From Paenibacillus lycopersici (lineage in GTDB: Bacteria > Bacillota > Bacilli > Paenibacillales > Paenibacillaceae), in contig NZ_CP048209.1 of the NCBI RefSeq assembly GCF_010119935.1, forward strand, positions 2,235,001 to 2,299,000: a DNA stretch of 64,000 nucleotides. The letters run 5' to 3'. The position numbers and the translations under genes were made by a program. Position 1 is the first letter of the stretch. The number at the start of each line of letters is the position of its first letter. This document shows, piece after piece, positions 27,652 to 36,877 of this stretch. The notes below the pieces were generated by a model that ran no database searches, had not been told where the DNA came from, and saw nothing but the letters and a program-made list of their open reading frames with translations.

Positions 27652-29319
27652 ATGAACATTTCGTTTAAACCGGTAACAGAAAGCACGATTGACATGTATA
27701 ACCGCTATGAAGTCGCCGTCCACGTTGAACATCCGGCATTCCGTAACCCGTTCACGGAAGTCGAGCTGATCGGACAGTTCGGCGAAGACGAAGCGCCGTT
27801 TACTTTTACGCACGGGCTGGCCGACGGTCTTCTAGGGACTGCGGAGAACCGAGACCGCTTGATTCCGGTTGACGGGTTTTGCGATTCGGAAGACGGCAGC
27901 TTGTTCCGCATCCGGTTCATGCCGCGGTCAGCGGGCCGATACCGCTATACCGTTGCATTCAAATTCCAGGGTAAGACCTGGTCCTATGAAGGATACTTCG
28001 AAGCGAAGCATGCGGGCGATCGCGGAATCCTTCGGGTAGATCAGGCGTTTCCTTCTCATTTCGTATGGGAAGGGACGGGGGAGCATTACTTCTACAACGG
28101 CATGACGGCGTACCATTTGCCCGGCATTCGCGAAGACGACGAAATCAAGCGCATCCTTGACCGCTTCCATCGGAATCGGGTAAACCGGCTTCGCATCGGC
28201 TTAAGCTCCAGCCGGGTCCGCAACGCGATGGCCTGGTTCGAGCCGGTGTACGAGTCGGAGGCGTTTACGTTCTGCTATGGCCCGTGGGCGGCGGAGCGTC
28301 CGGATGACGCGGAGAATCCGGGCTGGGATGTGACGCGGTTCGATATCGCCTATTGGAACAAGCTCGAGCGTATCATCGACTATGCCCGCCGGCAGAATAT
28401 CGTCATCTCGCTTATCATGTACGTGGACGCTTACCGCCAAGGAGCGGATCCATACGGCAAGCTGCAGATGGGCGGGCAGGACGAGCAGCGGTATTTCCGC
28501 TATGCGGCAGCCCGGCTCGCGGCTTTCTCGAATATCACCTGGGATCTAACGAACGAATACCGGCTGATTCGGCCGCATGCCTGGGTAGAACGGATGGGCT
28601 ATTATCTGAAAGCCTGCGATCCGTACGGCCATCTCGTCACCTGCCATGGACACGGAACCTTCGAATTCGGCCGATCGGGCTGGGCGGACTTCGCCGTCTA
28701 CCAGAGCTGGGATGAAAGCGGCGGTTACGCATACATGCTGCACAACCGAGAACGGCAGCAGAGCACGGGCCGCATCATTCCGCAGGTGAACGAAGAGTTC
28801 GGCTACGAGGACCATTATCCGACCGCATGGGGCGAAGGGAAAGTCTATCCGATGCGAAGCGGCGACACGCTGCGGCGCAGAGCTTGGGAAATCTACATGG
28901 CAGGCTGCTATCAGACAAGCGGCGAATACGCCGGCAACGGACAGGGCGGCTGGGTCAACGGCCGCGGAGACGGCACCATGCATATGCTCGAAGGCTTCGC
29001 CCATATCGTAACGTTCTTCGAAAGCTGCGAGTGGTGGAGGACGACTCCGGACAATAGCCCGCTCGGGCAGCGCGATGCATGCTGCCTGGCCGATGAAGGA
29101 GAACTGTATATCGTGTACACGCCCGTGGCTCAAGATCTCGAGCTTCGGCTTCCGGCCGGAAGCTACGAGATGAACTGGTACAACCCGAGAACGGGCCGGT
29201 TCTACGAGCCGCAGCTCATCCTGTCCGAGGAACGGCCGGTTCTCTTCCGGTGCCCGGAAGCAACGAATGCCCCCGACGATGATTTCGTGCTCCGTCTGAT
29301 ACGAAGCGAAACCGAATAA
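27652..29319 (+). CDS. Putative glycoside hydrolase with DUF5060 and (beta/alpha)8 domain
   Basis: The 555-residue product has an N-terminal beta-sandwich of DUF5060 type (about residues 1-95), a TIM-barrel DUF4038-like catalytic domain, and a C-terminal beta domain (from about 480) of the kind fused to such enzymes. Candidate catalytic carboxylates are Glu302 in WDLTNEY (acid/base position) and Glu381 or Glu382 in PQVNEEFGYE (nucleophile position). No signal peptide is visible, so it probably acts on imported saccharide. Relatives degrade plant polysaccharide side chains, but no substrate can be assigned. AGAGGA lies close to the ATG. It is flanked by the two copies of a direct repeat. Confidence 0.8.
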   Translation: MNISFKPVTESTIDMYNRYEVAVHVEHPAFRNPFTEVELIGQFGEDEAPFTFTHGLADGLLGTAENRDRLIPVDGFCDSEDGSLFRIRFMPRSAGRYRYTVAFKFQGKTWSYEGYFEAKHAGDRGILRVDQAFPSHFVWEGTGEHYFYNGMTAYHLPGIREDDEIKRILDRFHRNRVNRLRIGLSSSRVRNAMAWFEPVYESEAFTFCYGPWAAERPDDAENPGWDVTRFDIAYWNKLERIIDYARRQNIVISLIMYVDAYRQGADPYGKLQMGGQDEQRYFRYAAARLAAFSNITWDLTNEYRLIRPHAWVERMGYYLKACDPYGHLVTCHGHGTFEFGRSGWADFAVYQSWDESGGYAYMLHNRERQQSTGRIIPQVNEEFGYEDHYPTAWGEGKVYPMRSGDTLRRRAWEIYMAGCYQTSGEYAGNGQGGWVNGRGDGTMHMLEGFAHIVTFFESCEWWRTTPDNSPLGQRDACCLADEGELYIVYTPVAQDLELRLPAGSYEMNWYNPRTGRFYEPQLILSEERPVLFRCPEATNAPDDDFVLRLIRSETE

Positions 29320-29391
29320 GCTGTATGCCGAGCAGGCCGTGGAGCATCCTTGAAGGAGGAGCTCGGCGCGGCCTGCTATTCAGGCCGGCAA

Positions 29392-29551
29392 CAAGAGAGC
29401 CGCCGTCATAAGTGACGGCGGCTCTTATATTGCATCCAACAGAGGATGAGTTACGTGCAAATGGCATAGATACATAATAGTCTATAATTTTTTCGAACGT
29501 CAGTCTACTCTTATTTTCGGCATTCCGGTATGGTTAGCATAGCGGCCGCGG
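29392..29551. repeat. 160-base direct repeat, copy B, beginning with a terminator
   Basis: It repeats 27348-27509: hairpin GAGAGCCGCCGTCA/TGACGGCGGCTC, then the same downstream block with scattered substitutions. It ends 26 bases before the methyltransferase start, so it also supplies that gene's upstream region. Confidence 0.85.
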
Positions 29552-29577
29552 CGCTAGAACGAATCGGGAGGCTGGAT

Positions 29578-30441
29578 ATGGAGACGTATTATTGGGACAG
29601 TAAGATCGAATATTTGAAACGGTCGGAGAGCTTATACTACAACGACGATTACATCCGGTTTCTGGTCGAACGCGTCTGGCAGATCGACAAGCCCGTGGCT
29701 ATCATGGATTTCGGCTGCGGCTTCGGCCATATGGGAGCGAGGCTGCTGCCCCTCCTGCCCGAAGGTTCATCGTACGCGGGCATGGACATGGGCAGCGGGC
29801 TGATCGAGCACGCGCAAGCGCTGTTCGAAGGCTCGCCCTATAAGACTTCGTTTACGGTCGGCGACGTGCTGCAAGCGACGTTCGAGCGCGAATACGATAT
29901 CGCGATTTGCCATGCCGTGTTCCTGCATATGACCGATCCGGAAGCGCTGCTGCGCAAGATGGCAGGCTGCGTGCGGAGCGGCGGGAAAGTGATCGCGTTC
30001 GAGCCCCACTGGATCGGCAACGCGGCGAATTATTACTACGATGGCATCGAACAATCGGACGTCACGCCGCTCGGCCTGCTTCAAGAATTGTACGAGCGCG
30101 ATTATCGCCGGACGAAGAAGGACGGCAATATCGGACTGAAGCTGCCCCATTATTTCAGCTGCCTGGGACTGCGCGACGTGCAGTGCCGGGTGAGCGACAA
30201 AGTCAATGTGCATGATCCGAACGCGGACGAAGCAACGCGGGCGCGGCTGTTCGAGGCGATGCGCTTCGGCGATCCCGGCGAGCGCGAGCCGTTCGTCGGA
30301 CAATTGATCGAGCGCGGCATGTCGGCTCAGGACGCCGAACGGCTATATGAAGCGGAGAAGCGCTTGGCGCAGCGCTTCACCGCCTCGGTGTTCTCCGCTT
30401 ACGCGGCCGGCATGAAGATTACGTTCGGGACCGTGCGGTAG
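29578..30441 (+). CDS. SAM-dependent methyltransferase (class I)
   Basis: The 287-residue product has the class I SAM-binding motif DFGCGFG at residues 44-50, an acidic residue after strand 2 (YAGMDMGSGLIE), and motif IV-like DIAICHAVFLHM. GGGAGG precedes ATG 29578; an in-frame upstream start at 29530 lies inside the direct repeat and lacks support. The methyl acceptor is unknown. It stands alone after repeat copy B. Confidence 0.88.
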   Translation: METYYWDSKIEYLKRSESLYYNDDYIRFLVERVWQIDKPVAIMDFGCGFGHMGARLLPLLPEGSSYAGMDMGSGLIEHAQALFEGSPYKTSFTVGDVLQATFEREYDIAICHAVFLHMTDPEALLRKMAGCVRSGGKVIAFEPHWIGNAANYYYDGIEQSDVTPLGLLQELYERDYRRTKKDGNIGLKLPHYFSCLGLRDVQCRVSDKVNVHDPNADEATRARLFEAMRFGDPGEREPFVGQLIERGMSAQDAERLYEAEKRLAQRFTASVFSAYAAGMKITFGTVR

Positions 30442-30744
30442 GATAAGCGGCATGACCATAAGAGCTCGACAGCGAAGGACCATGGCGAATTTGCCATGGA
30501 CTTCTTCCTGCCTCATCCCCCATAAGACCTGGATAGCGCTGTCGTACCGCATCATTCCTTAGCATTACTCCGCATCGCGTATGGTAAATATTGTGTCGAA
30601 TCGGGATTGTAGCCCTGTCTGGAATGTTGTATTCTGGAAAAGTTGTAGGCTTCCTTCTAGATTGATAGAATGTTTATTCCTCGTAGACAGTTCGTTTCGG
30701 AGGATTAGCTTACACGATACTTTACATCATGGGGGATGGAGCGA
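30442..30744. other. Intergenic region with hairpin and promoter
   Basis: CCATGGC and GCCATGG near 30480-30500 form a hairpin, extended by flanking GAAG/CTTC, that may terminate the methyltransferase transcript although no T run follows. TTGTAG-17-TAGAAT at 30643-30671 is a candidate promoter for the 30745 gene. Nothing else was recognised. Confidence 0.45.
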
Positions 30745-32445
30745 GTGAAACGGATTACGGGTTTATGGTTGGCGATGATGATCGCGACAACGTTGTTCGG
30801 CGGCGTGAGCTTCGCCGAGCAGCATACGGTGAAAGCATCGGTAACGGGGAGCAGCACCTATGTCGACGGGAAACCGAACAGCGGATACGGATTCAATATT
30901 GCGGGCAGCAATTATTACAAATTGCGCGATATCGCCCGATATTTCTCGGGTACGGCCAGCCAGTTCGCGCTGTCCTGGAACCATACAAGCCATGCGATCG
31001 AGATAACGACCGGCAAGCCGTATACGCCCGAGCGCAATGAACGGGATACCTACTATTACAGCGGCCGCACTTACATGGCCACGCTCTCCACGGCCAAATT
31101 GCTGATCAATGGCAAGCCGCAATCGATCGTGGCCTATACCGTCGATAACAACACATATTTTCAACTGAGAGATTTGGCCGATAAAATCCCGTTCGAGATC
31201 GCCTACGATCCGGCAGCCGATCGTATCTCCATGTTCTCCCGAACGCCTGACAACGCCTACCGGGCCAAGACGGAGACCGGAGCAAGCGGCAACGAAGTAT
31301 CGAGCTATTTTCCGAGATGGAGGAGCACCGTGACGTCCTATGCCGTAAGCAACGGCGACGGGACGATCAGCGCGATCGAAGCGGGCGCGGCGGTGACGAT
31401 CGAGACCTATAACGCCGGCTATGGACGAATTGCCGCGAAGAAGATCAAGAACGAGCTGCCGTTGTTCGGCGGGTTCTACAGCGGCGCTGCCTATAATTAT
31501 CTCGCCTTCGGTCAGGAGAACCGGGAAGAGAACGACGACAAGGAAGTCATCCGGATCGTCCGCTACGATAAGAGCTGGAACCGGGTCGACAGCGTCTCCG
31601 TCAAAGGCGGAGAGAGCTATACGATCGTGCCGTTTGACGCCGGCTCCGGACGATTCGCCGAGAACGGCAATACGTTGGTCTTCCACACGGCGCGTACCCG
31701 GTATACGACGGAAGACGGGTTAAACCACCAGTCCCAGCTTACGATTATCGTCAATACGTCCAACATGGCCGTCACCAACGATTTGGGCAGATTCCAAGCG
31801 AATCATGTCAGCCATTCCTTCGACCAGTATGTTCAATTCGACGGCGGCGAGCATGTCCTGATCGATCATGGCGACGCCTATCCGCGTTCGGTTGTGCTGC
31901 AGAAGGGCGACGGCAAGAACTACGACGCAGTCGACCTGTTTACGATCCCGGGTTCAATCGGAGCCAACGCCACCGGCGTCTCCGTCGGAGGCTTCGAGCA
32001 GTCCGCGTCCAATTACATCGTGGCGATGAACACGGTCAACCACGCGCTGGTCCAAACCTACACCTCCTATGAAATGGTCGGTCTGGCAGTCGATCAGCGG
32101 GATATTGTCCTGTGCGTATTGCCCAAGAACAGCATGACCGCTTCGGCGGTGAAGCGGCTCACCGTCGCCAAGTACGTTGGCAGCGACAAGATCGCTTCCA
32201 TTCCTAAGCTGGTGAAGATTGCGGACGACAAGCTGATGGTGCTGTGGCAGGAATTCGATATGGCCGGCAATGCGGGAGCGGTTAAATATGCCTACGTCGA
32301 CGGCAATGGGAATACCGCGGGCGCCATCCAGACGCTTCCGAATTTCAAGCTGTCCGAAGCGAATCCGATCGTGAGCGGCGGCAAGGTAGTCTGGTATACC
32401 GACAGCAACGGCACCCGCATCTTCTATTCGATCCCGCTGAAGTGA
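30745..32445 (+). CDS. Secreted protein with stalk (copper amine oxidase N-like) domain
   Basis: The 566-residue product starts with a cleavable signal peptide (MKRITGLWLAMMIATTLFGG, then VSFA). It is followed by two blocks of the stalk or copper-amine-oxidase-N-like domain common in Paenibacillaceae surface proteins (YYKLRDIARYFSGT and TYFQLRDLADKIPFEI, to about residue 155). The remaining 400 residues look like beta-rich repeats and carry no motif I recognise. GGGGG abuts the ATG at 30736 but is nine bases before GTG 30745, which also gives a textbook signal peptide, so GTG is preferred. A cell-envelope function is likely; the specific role is unknown. Confidence 0.8.
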   Translation: MKRITGLWLAMMIATTLFGGVSFAEQHTVKASVTGSSTYVDGKPNSGYGFNIAGSNYYKLRDIARYFSGTASQFALSWNHTSHAIEITTGKPYTPERNERDTYYYSGRTYMATLSTAKLLINGKPQSIVAYTVDNNTYFQLRDLADKIPFEIAYDPAADRISMFSRTPDNAYRAKTETGASGNEVSSYFPRWRSTVTSYAVSNGDGTISAIEAGAAVTIETYNAGYGRIAAKKIKNELPLFGGFYSGAAYNYLAFGQENREENDDKEVIRIVRYDKSWNRVDSVSVKGGESYTIVPFDAGSGRFAENGNTLVFHTARTRYTTEDGLNHQSQLTIIVNTSNMAVTNDLGRFQANHVSHSFDQYVQFDGGEHVLIDHGDAYPRSVVLQKGDGKNYDAVDLFTIPGSIGANATGVSVGGFEQSASNYIVAMNTVNHALVQTYTSYEMVGLAVDQRDIVLCVLPKNSMTASAVKRLTVAKYVGSDKIASIPKLVKIADDKLMVLWQEFDMAGNAGAVKYAYVDGNGNTAGAIQTLPNFKLSEANPIVSGGKVVWYTDSNGTRIFYSIPLK

Positions 32446-32544
32446 CGTTGAAGGGAACGCGGCAGCCGTGCGCCTCGGCCTGCCCTTGAACAAGCGGAAA
32501 TCGCGATCCGTACGTTAAAGATTCGAAAAAAGCCCGCCAGGCTA

Positions 32545-32574
32545 ACACAAATAGGCGCTCACCCACATAGAATG
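32545..32574 (+). promoter_or_regulatory. Candidate mother-cell sigma (E/K) promoter of sigK
   Basis: CATAGAATG at 32566 resembles the CATAnnnTA -10 element of sigma-K/E promoters, with ACA at 32545-32547 at a fitting distance. In B. subtilis sigK is transcribed by sigma-E and sigma-K. One mismatch and the short -35 make this tentative. Confidence 0.4.
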
Positions 32575-32645
32575 TAGAACAGTCTCGAAAAGTCGGGGAG
32601 GTTTCGGTGCTTGCCCGGCCATTACATCTTGGGGGTGGCCGTAGT

Positions 32646-33347
32646 ATGCCTGGTTTTTTTGCCGCAATTGCATTGTTCATCAAACAGCTGTCGCTTCTTG
32701 TCTCCTATGTCAAAAACAATGCGTTTCCCCAGCCGCTGCAAGAGGAAGAGGAGCTTCGGCATTTGCAGCTCATGGCGGAAGGGAATCAACAGTCCCGCAA
32801 TTTGCTGATCGAGCACAACTTAAGACTTGTCGCCCATATCGTGAAGAAATTCGACAATACGGGCGAAGGGCTGGAGGATCTGATCTCCATCGGCACGATC
32901 GGGCTGATCAAAGCGATCGAAAGCTTCCAGACCGGCAAAGGCACGAAGCTGGCGACGTTCGCGGCTCGGTGCATCGAGAACGAGATCCTGATGCACTTGA
33001 GGTCGCTCAAGAAAACCCGCAAGGACGTGTCCCTGCATGATCCGATCGGAACGGATAAAGAGGGCAACGAAATAACGCTCATCGATATCCTCGGCACCGA
33101 AGCGGACGAAGTGGCGGAGCGGGTGCAGCTGAAAATCGAAAAAAGCAAAATCTATAAGAACCTTGACATATTGGACGAACGGGAGAAGGAAGTCGTCATC
33201 GGCCGCTTCGGGCTGATCACCGGCGGAGAGGAACGGACGCAGCGCGAGATCGCGAAGGAGCTCGGCATTTCGCGCTCGTACGTGTCGCGGATCGAGAAGC
33301 GGGCGCTGATGAAGCTGTACCATGAGTTTTATAAGGCGAAGAAGTGA
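32646..33347 (+). CDS. sigK: RNA polymerase sporulation sigma factor, pro-sigma-K
   Basis: The 233-residue product directs late mother-cell transcription during sporulation. It keeps the hydrophobic pro-sequence [20 protein letters not shown], which SpoIVFB removes in B. subtilis, before [11 protein letters not shown], the start of the mature protein. Region 2 ([35 protein letters not shown]) and region 4 ([20 protein letters not shown]) are complete. The gene is in one piece, so there is no skin-type interrupting element as in B. subtilis. GGGGGTGG precedes ATG 32646. A strong terminator follows. Confidence 0.97.
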   Translation: MPGFFAAIALFIKQLSLLVSYVKNNAFPQPLQEEEELRHLQLMAEGNQQSRNLLIEHNLRLVAHIVKKFDNTGEGLEDLISIGTIGLIKAIESFQTGKGTKLATFAARCIENEILMHLRSLKKTRKDVSLHDPIGTDKEGNEITLIDILGTEADEVAERVQLKIEKSKIYKNLDILDEREKEVVIGRFGLITGGEERTQREIAKELGISRSYVSRIEKRALMKLYHEFYKAKK

Positions 33348-33400
33348 GCGTAAGAAGTGGTTGCTCGTAAGTGAACTGCACCTCGTCAAGTTGAACAGTA

Positions 33401-33448
33401 AAGCGGCCTTCGTCCGGAATTCCATTGGACTGAGGCCGTTTCGCTTTT
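33401..33448 (+). terminator. Terminator of sigK
   Basis: AAGCGGCCTTcGTCC at 33401 pairs with GGACtgAGGCCGttt at 33427, followed by CGCTTTTCC. Confidence 0.8.
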
Positions 33449-33554
33449 CCTGTAGTCGGTCGTTCTTGTATCGGATTTTTTGATCGTCCATGAGGGTGGT
33501 TTTTATTTGGAGTTGAAGTGAAAATATTGTCACAATTTAGGAGGCTGTGATATA

Positions 33555-33650
33555 TTGAGTGGGGAATTTGTACTACATAGTGTGTATGGAAAAATCCGGA
33601 TCAAGCAATTGTCTATGGAATTGTTTCTCGAGTTTCCTGTGCCTTATTAA
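33555..33650 (+). CDS. Possible 31-residue peptide upstream of the TPR gene
   Basis: A TTG at 33555 stands ten bases after a perfect AGGAGG (33539-33544) and opens 31 codons ending TAA at 33650, 21 bases before the TPR gene. The product would start MSGEFVLHSVYGKIRIKQLS and end in FPVPY. There is no signal peptide or known family. The codons are AT-rich like the TPR gene, which argues that the two arrived together. It could be a leader peptide, a signalling peptide or chance. Confidence 0.4.
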   Translation: MSGEFVLHSVYGKIRIKQLSMELFLEFPVPY

Positions 33651-33671
33651 AAATAAAAGGAAGTGCGAACA

Positions 33672-34856
33672 ATGTCTGAACTGATACAAAGAGGTAAGGG
33701 TCTAGAGAGTGAAGGGAAGTACAATGCTGCTTTAATTTGTTTCGATCAAGCGATCAATCAAGGTCATAGCGATCATCTATTTGAAGCTGTTACAGCCAAA
33801 TTAAATCTTTTGGAACAGTTAAATCGCTATGAGGATATGCTTAGCACATGCGATCAAGTTTTAAAGAAAAGAAGTAATTACGACTATTACTTTCTTATTA
33901 AAAAAGGCGGAATTTTGAAAACCCACTTTTATCATTTAAATAAACACGTCGAGTGTTTTAATCGTGCTCTTGAAGTAACAAATAAAACGATTTCAAAAGA
34001 CCCGACAAAACCATGGAACTATCAAGAAAAGGCAAAAGCATTATTCCTTTTAGACAAATTTACGGAGTGTTTCGAAACATTAGAAATTGCACTTGAGTTT
34101 TCGGTTGAGGCAGAAGAAAAAGGCAATATTTTTTATGACCAAGCTCGGTATTACGAAGAATGGTATGAACAGACAAAAAACCTTGATTTTTTACATAATG
34201 CATTAAAAAGTTATAAGAAAGCCAGTTCTCATGGAGAAGATGTAGATATCTACATTGAAAGTGTGCGATCGACTATTGAAGATTACAAAAAGCTTGAGAC
34301 ACTGAATCGAAAACTTGAGGGCACATCCAAAAATGCGAAAAACTATATTGAAAAAATAGAATTAACTGATGACATGAATGATATTTTCGAAATTTTTGAT
34401 CAGGCTGTATTAAATGTATCAGATGCAAAGGGTTTAGGGGAATTATATGCTTCAAGAGCATTCTATGAATTTTATCAAAATACTCAAAATCCATTTCGTT
34501 ATGAGAAAGCGATGGAATGCTTGGAAAAAGCGATAGAATACCTGAATCAAGCAAGGCGGAAGGCAAACGGTTGGAGAGAAGAGGATGAGATAAATCAAAA
34601 AATCATCAACGCTTACGATAGCATGGGGAATCATATTGAATCGAAGGCAAAAGAAAGAGATGATAACGAACTTTATGAACTAGCAATTGATTTATACATT
34701 TTTGCAAATGACATAAAAGCAGCAGATTATGATCGTTTGAATAAAATATCCGATCTAGAAAGCAGATTAGGGTATGGCGCTATATTTAACCGTCGGCCAC
34801 AAAAGAGTAAAGAGGCATTAATTGAGAGAATGAAAGCTTGGCGACAATATTTATAG
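33672..34856 (+). CDS. TPR-repeat protein in an AT-rich island
   Basis: The 394-residue product is helical with tetratricopeptide-like repeats: a clear one is GKYNAALICFDQAINQGHS (about residues 13-31), others include HVECFNRALEVTNK, FTECFETLEIALEF and YEKAMECLEKAIEYLNQA. There is no enzymatic domain, signal peptide or membrane segment, so it is a probable protein-protein interaction scaffold in the cytoplasm. Base composition is far more AT-rich than every neighbour, with AAA, GAA, TTA and ATT codons dominating, which suggests horizontal acquisition. AAGGAAG before ATG 33672 is a good site; an in-frame GTG at 33663 is less likely. A perfect terminator follows. Partner unknown. Confidence 0.8.
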   Translation: MSELIQRGKGLESEGKYNAALICFDQAINQGHSDHLFEAVTAKLNLLEQLNRYEDMLSTCDQVLKKRSNYDYYFLIKKGGILKTHFYHLNKHVECFNRALEVTNKTISKDPTKPWNYQEKAKALFLLDKFTECFETLEIALEFSVEAEEKGNIFYDQARYYEEWYEQTKNLDFLHNALKSYKKASSHGEDVDIYIESVRSTIEDYKKLETLNRKLEGTSKNAKNYIEKIELTDDMNDIFEIFDQAVLNVSDAKGLGELYASRAFYEFYQNTQNPFRYEKAMECLEKAIEYLNQARRKANGWREEDEINQKIINAYDSMGNHIESKAKERDDNELYELAIDLYIFANDIKAADYDRLNKISDLESRLGYGAIFNRRPQKSKEALIERMKAWRQYL

Positions 34857-34920
34857 CCAGTTCGGCTGGAGGATTGGACTTTGGGGTTGAACAATGCAGT
34901 GAGAAAGAGTTGATTACTTT

Positions 34921-34945
34921 AGCCTACCTTTGGGTAGGCTTTTTT
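34921..34945 (+). terminator. Terminator of the TPR gene
   Basis: AGCCTACC and GGTAGGCT form an 8-pair stem with a 4-base loop and a run of T. Confidence 0.88.
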
Positions 34946-35049
34946 GATTAAGCCTTTTTTACGGTTTACCGACGCCGGGCATGTCGGATATTGTATGATG
35001 GAGACGAGAATAACTGCCGTCATAGGCATGATGAACTTAGGAGGATGGC

Positions 35050-35619
35050 ATGTCCTGGAGCAAATTGAAGCAACGATTGGAAAGCTTTCTCTGTCCGGCA
35101 TTAATCGGGCGGGTCGAATACCGCGCAACCGGCTACCGGTATTTGCCCGATAAAGCGGGGCTTTGTTATATCGCCGTAGACAAGAAGAACGTGCTCAATA
35201 TGAGCGACGCAGCGACAGCTGTCAAATGGTATCAGTCGGAGCTCGAAATCAAGCATGATGCAGATATCCATGTTCCGATCGGCATCGACGAAATCGAAGC
35301 CGTCCGAATAGAGACCAAGGGGAACGTCCCGGAGGAGCGGCTGAAGGTTATTGCAAGAGGCAGAAAAATAGCCGATTACGCGAAGGAGCTGATGTCCGCG
35401 CAGTCGGCATTGAGCAAATCGAATTTCACTGTCGAAGCGACCAAGTTTCTCGCTCTTCCGATCGAGGAAAGCTTGGAGAGCCGCGATATCCTATTGAATA
35501 TCCTCGCACTGGTGGACAGGCGAGTCGGGAAGAAACGAATTCTGGACATGCGCGAGAGGATCAAGTCGAAGCATCCCGTCGTGCAGTATTTTCATGAACT
35601 GCGGCTGCGTACATTTTGA
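35050..35619 (+). CDS. SF0329-like family protein of unknown function
   Basis: The 189-residue product begins MSWSKLKQRLESFLCPALIG and continues GRVEYRATGYRYLPDKAGLCYIAVDKKNVLNM, which I recognise from memory as the SF0329-type hypothetical family found in many bacteria. It is a soluble single-domain protein with no catalytic motif I can point to. AGGAGG stands five bases before the ATG. The gene is convergent with the cotJ operon, with only 12 bases between stops. Family assignment is moderate; no function can be given. Confidence 0.75.
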   Translation: MSWSKLKQRLESFLCPALIGRVEYRATGYRYLPDKAGLCYIAVDKKNVLNMSDAATAVKWYQSELEIKHDADIHVPIGIDEIEAVRIETKGNVPEERLKVIARGRKIADYAKELMSAQSALSKSNFTVEATKFLALPIEESLESRDILLNILALVDRRVGKKRILDMRERIKSKHPVVQYFHELRLRTF

Positions 35620-35631
35620 CAACGGAGAACG

Positions 35632-36201
35632 CTAGAACACTTTTCTCGCGTCGCGGTTTTCCTTTAGCATCTCGACGGCTTCCCGAAACCGCTGGCCGTG
35701 CACGATTTCGCGCTCGCGCAAAAACTTGAGACCGTCATTGAGATCGGGATCGTCGCTAAGATCGATAATGTATTGATAGGTCGCGCGCGCTTTCTCCTCC
35801 GCCGCGATATCCTCGTACAGATCGGCGATCGGATCGCCCTTGCCCGCGATATAGGAAGCGTTGAACGGGATGCCGCCGGCATTCTCGTAATAGAGCGCGC
35901 TGCCGTGATTGACGTAATGGGGCTCGAGCCCGGCTTCCCGAATCTGGTCGGGCGTCGCATCCTTGGTCAGCTTGAATACCATGGCGGCGATCATCTCAAG
36001 ATGCGAGAATTCTTCCATCGCGACGTCCGTCAATAACCCGGTCACCTTGTCCGGAATCGAGTAGCGCTGGTTCATGTAGCGGAGCGCGGCTGCCAGCTCG
36101 CCGTCGGCGCCGCCGTACTGTTCGATCAAGTATTTGGCAAGCTTCGGATTGCAGCTGCTCACCTTCACGGGGTAGAGCAGCTTCTTCTCGTATACGAACA
36201 T
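35632..36201 (-). CDS. cotJC: Spore coat protein CotJC (manganese-catalase family)
   Basis: The 189-residue product has the ferritin-like four-helix fold of manganese catalases with metal-ligand motifs GELAAALRYMNQRY, MEEFSHLEM (Glu/His pair) and EEKARATYQYI, HGQRF. In B. subtilis CotJC is an inner spore-coat component in the cotJABC operon, made under sigma-E. Length (189) matches. AAGGAGG precedes the start. It is the last gene of the three-gene operon. Confidence 0.95.
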   Translation of the reverse strand: MFVYEKKLLYPVKVSSCNPKLAKYLIEQYGGADGELAAALRYMNQRYSIPDKVTGLLTDVAMEEFSHLEMIAAMVFKLTKDATPDQIREAGLEPHYVNHGSALYYENAGGIPFNASYIAGKGDPIADLYEDIAAEEKARATYQYIIDLSDDPDLNDGLKFLREREIVHGQRFREAVEMLKENRDARKVF

Positions 36202-36228
36202 GCTTGAACGCCTCCTTAAGGATGGATG

Positions 36229-36489
36229 TTACAGCTGCCAAGGCCATAACCCTTCGCCCCAGCCGGACGCTTTGCCGGATTTGAAGGGCTCGCTCGGGCA
36301 GAGCGTACCGAATTCGTCCTCGACTTGTTCTTTTAGACGGATGCGTTGTTCCGCGATTTCGTTGAACTGCTCCAATGCTTCCGCGTCGTCCGGGTGCGTG
36401 TGCAAGTACAGTCTCAGCTCTGTCAGCGTGAAATCGACGGCTTGCAGCTCTTCCAGCAGATTCATCGCCTTGATCGTGGGCTGCTTCAT
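36229..36489 (-). CDS. cotJB: Spore coat protein CotJB
   Basis: The 86-residue product matches CotJB (LLEELQAVDFTLTELRLYLHTHPDDAEALEQFN), needed for assembly of CotJC into the coat. AAGGAGG lies before ATG 36489; the frame is open further upstream inside cotJA but without a site. The start overlaps the cotJA stop, indicating translational coupling. Confidence 0.93.
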   Translation of the reverse strand: MKQPTIKAMNLLEELQAVDFTLTELRLYLHTHPDDAEALEQFNEIAEQRIRLKEQVEDEFGTLCPSEPFKSGKASGWGEGLWPWQL

Positions 36490-36710
36490 CTTGTATCCTC
36501 CTTCTTGCCGAACGGGGAATCGTAAGGCCCGAACAGGGCAGGCCACAGGGTGCCTTTCCGGAGCGCCTCGGCAGGCTTGAATTGCTCGAGTCCGGGCTCC
36601 TGTACGCCTAAATACAAGTTAGGAGGCGTCTCGTACGTTTTGACTTCCAAAGCGGGGCAAGGATCGTTTTTACCGACTGCGGGTTTCCAGCGTTTGCGAT
36701 GATCGCTCAT
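36486..36710 (-). CDS. cotJA: Spore coat protein CotJA
   Basis: The 74-residue product matches the small CotJA family (PPNLYLGVQEPGLEQF, then GTLWPALFGPYDSPF). It is the first gene of the cotJABC operon with AGGAGG nine bases before its ATG. A sigma-E promoter is expected upstream, but I could not identify a convincing one; a truncated copy of the dispersed repeat begins about 170 bases upstream. Confidence 0.92.
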   Translation of the reverse strand: MSDHRKRWKPAVGKNDPCPALEVKTYETPPNLYLGVQEPGLEQFKPAEALRKGTLWPALFGPYDSPFGKKEDTR

Positions 36711-36877
36711 ACCTATGAACCTCCTAGACCAAGATTACGAGTTAATACACCTGCAAGCGAAGAACTGAATCTGCTGCAAGAGCACGCGGAATTCGTTTTC
36801 AGAGGACGGCTTAGGCGTGTAATGGGGGGTTCAACTGCGTCGGATGCGTCGGACGACTGCAAATGGGGGGCAACATC

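Noticed and set aside
32646..33347. Possible skin-like excision element in sigK
   Set aside because: The gene is continuous from pro-sequence to region 4.
33672..34856. Assigning the TPR protein as a Rap phosphatase or NprR-type regulator
   Set aside because: No helix-turn-helix domain and no recognisable Rap catalytic helix motif; only the generic TPR pattern is visible.
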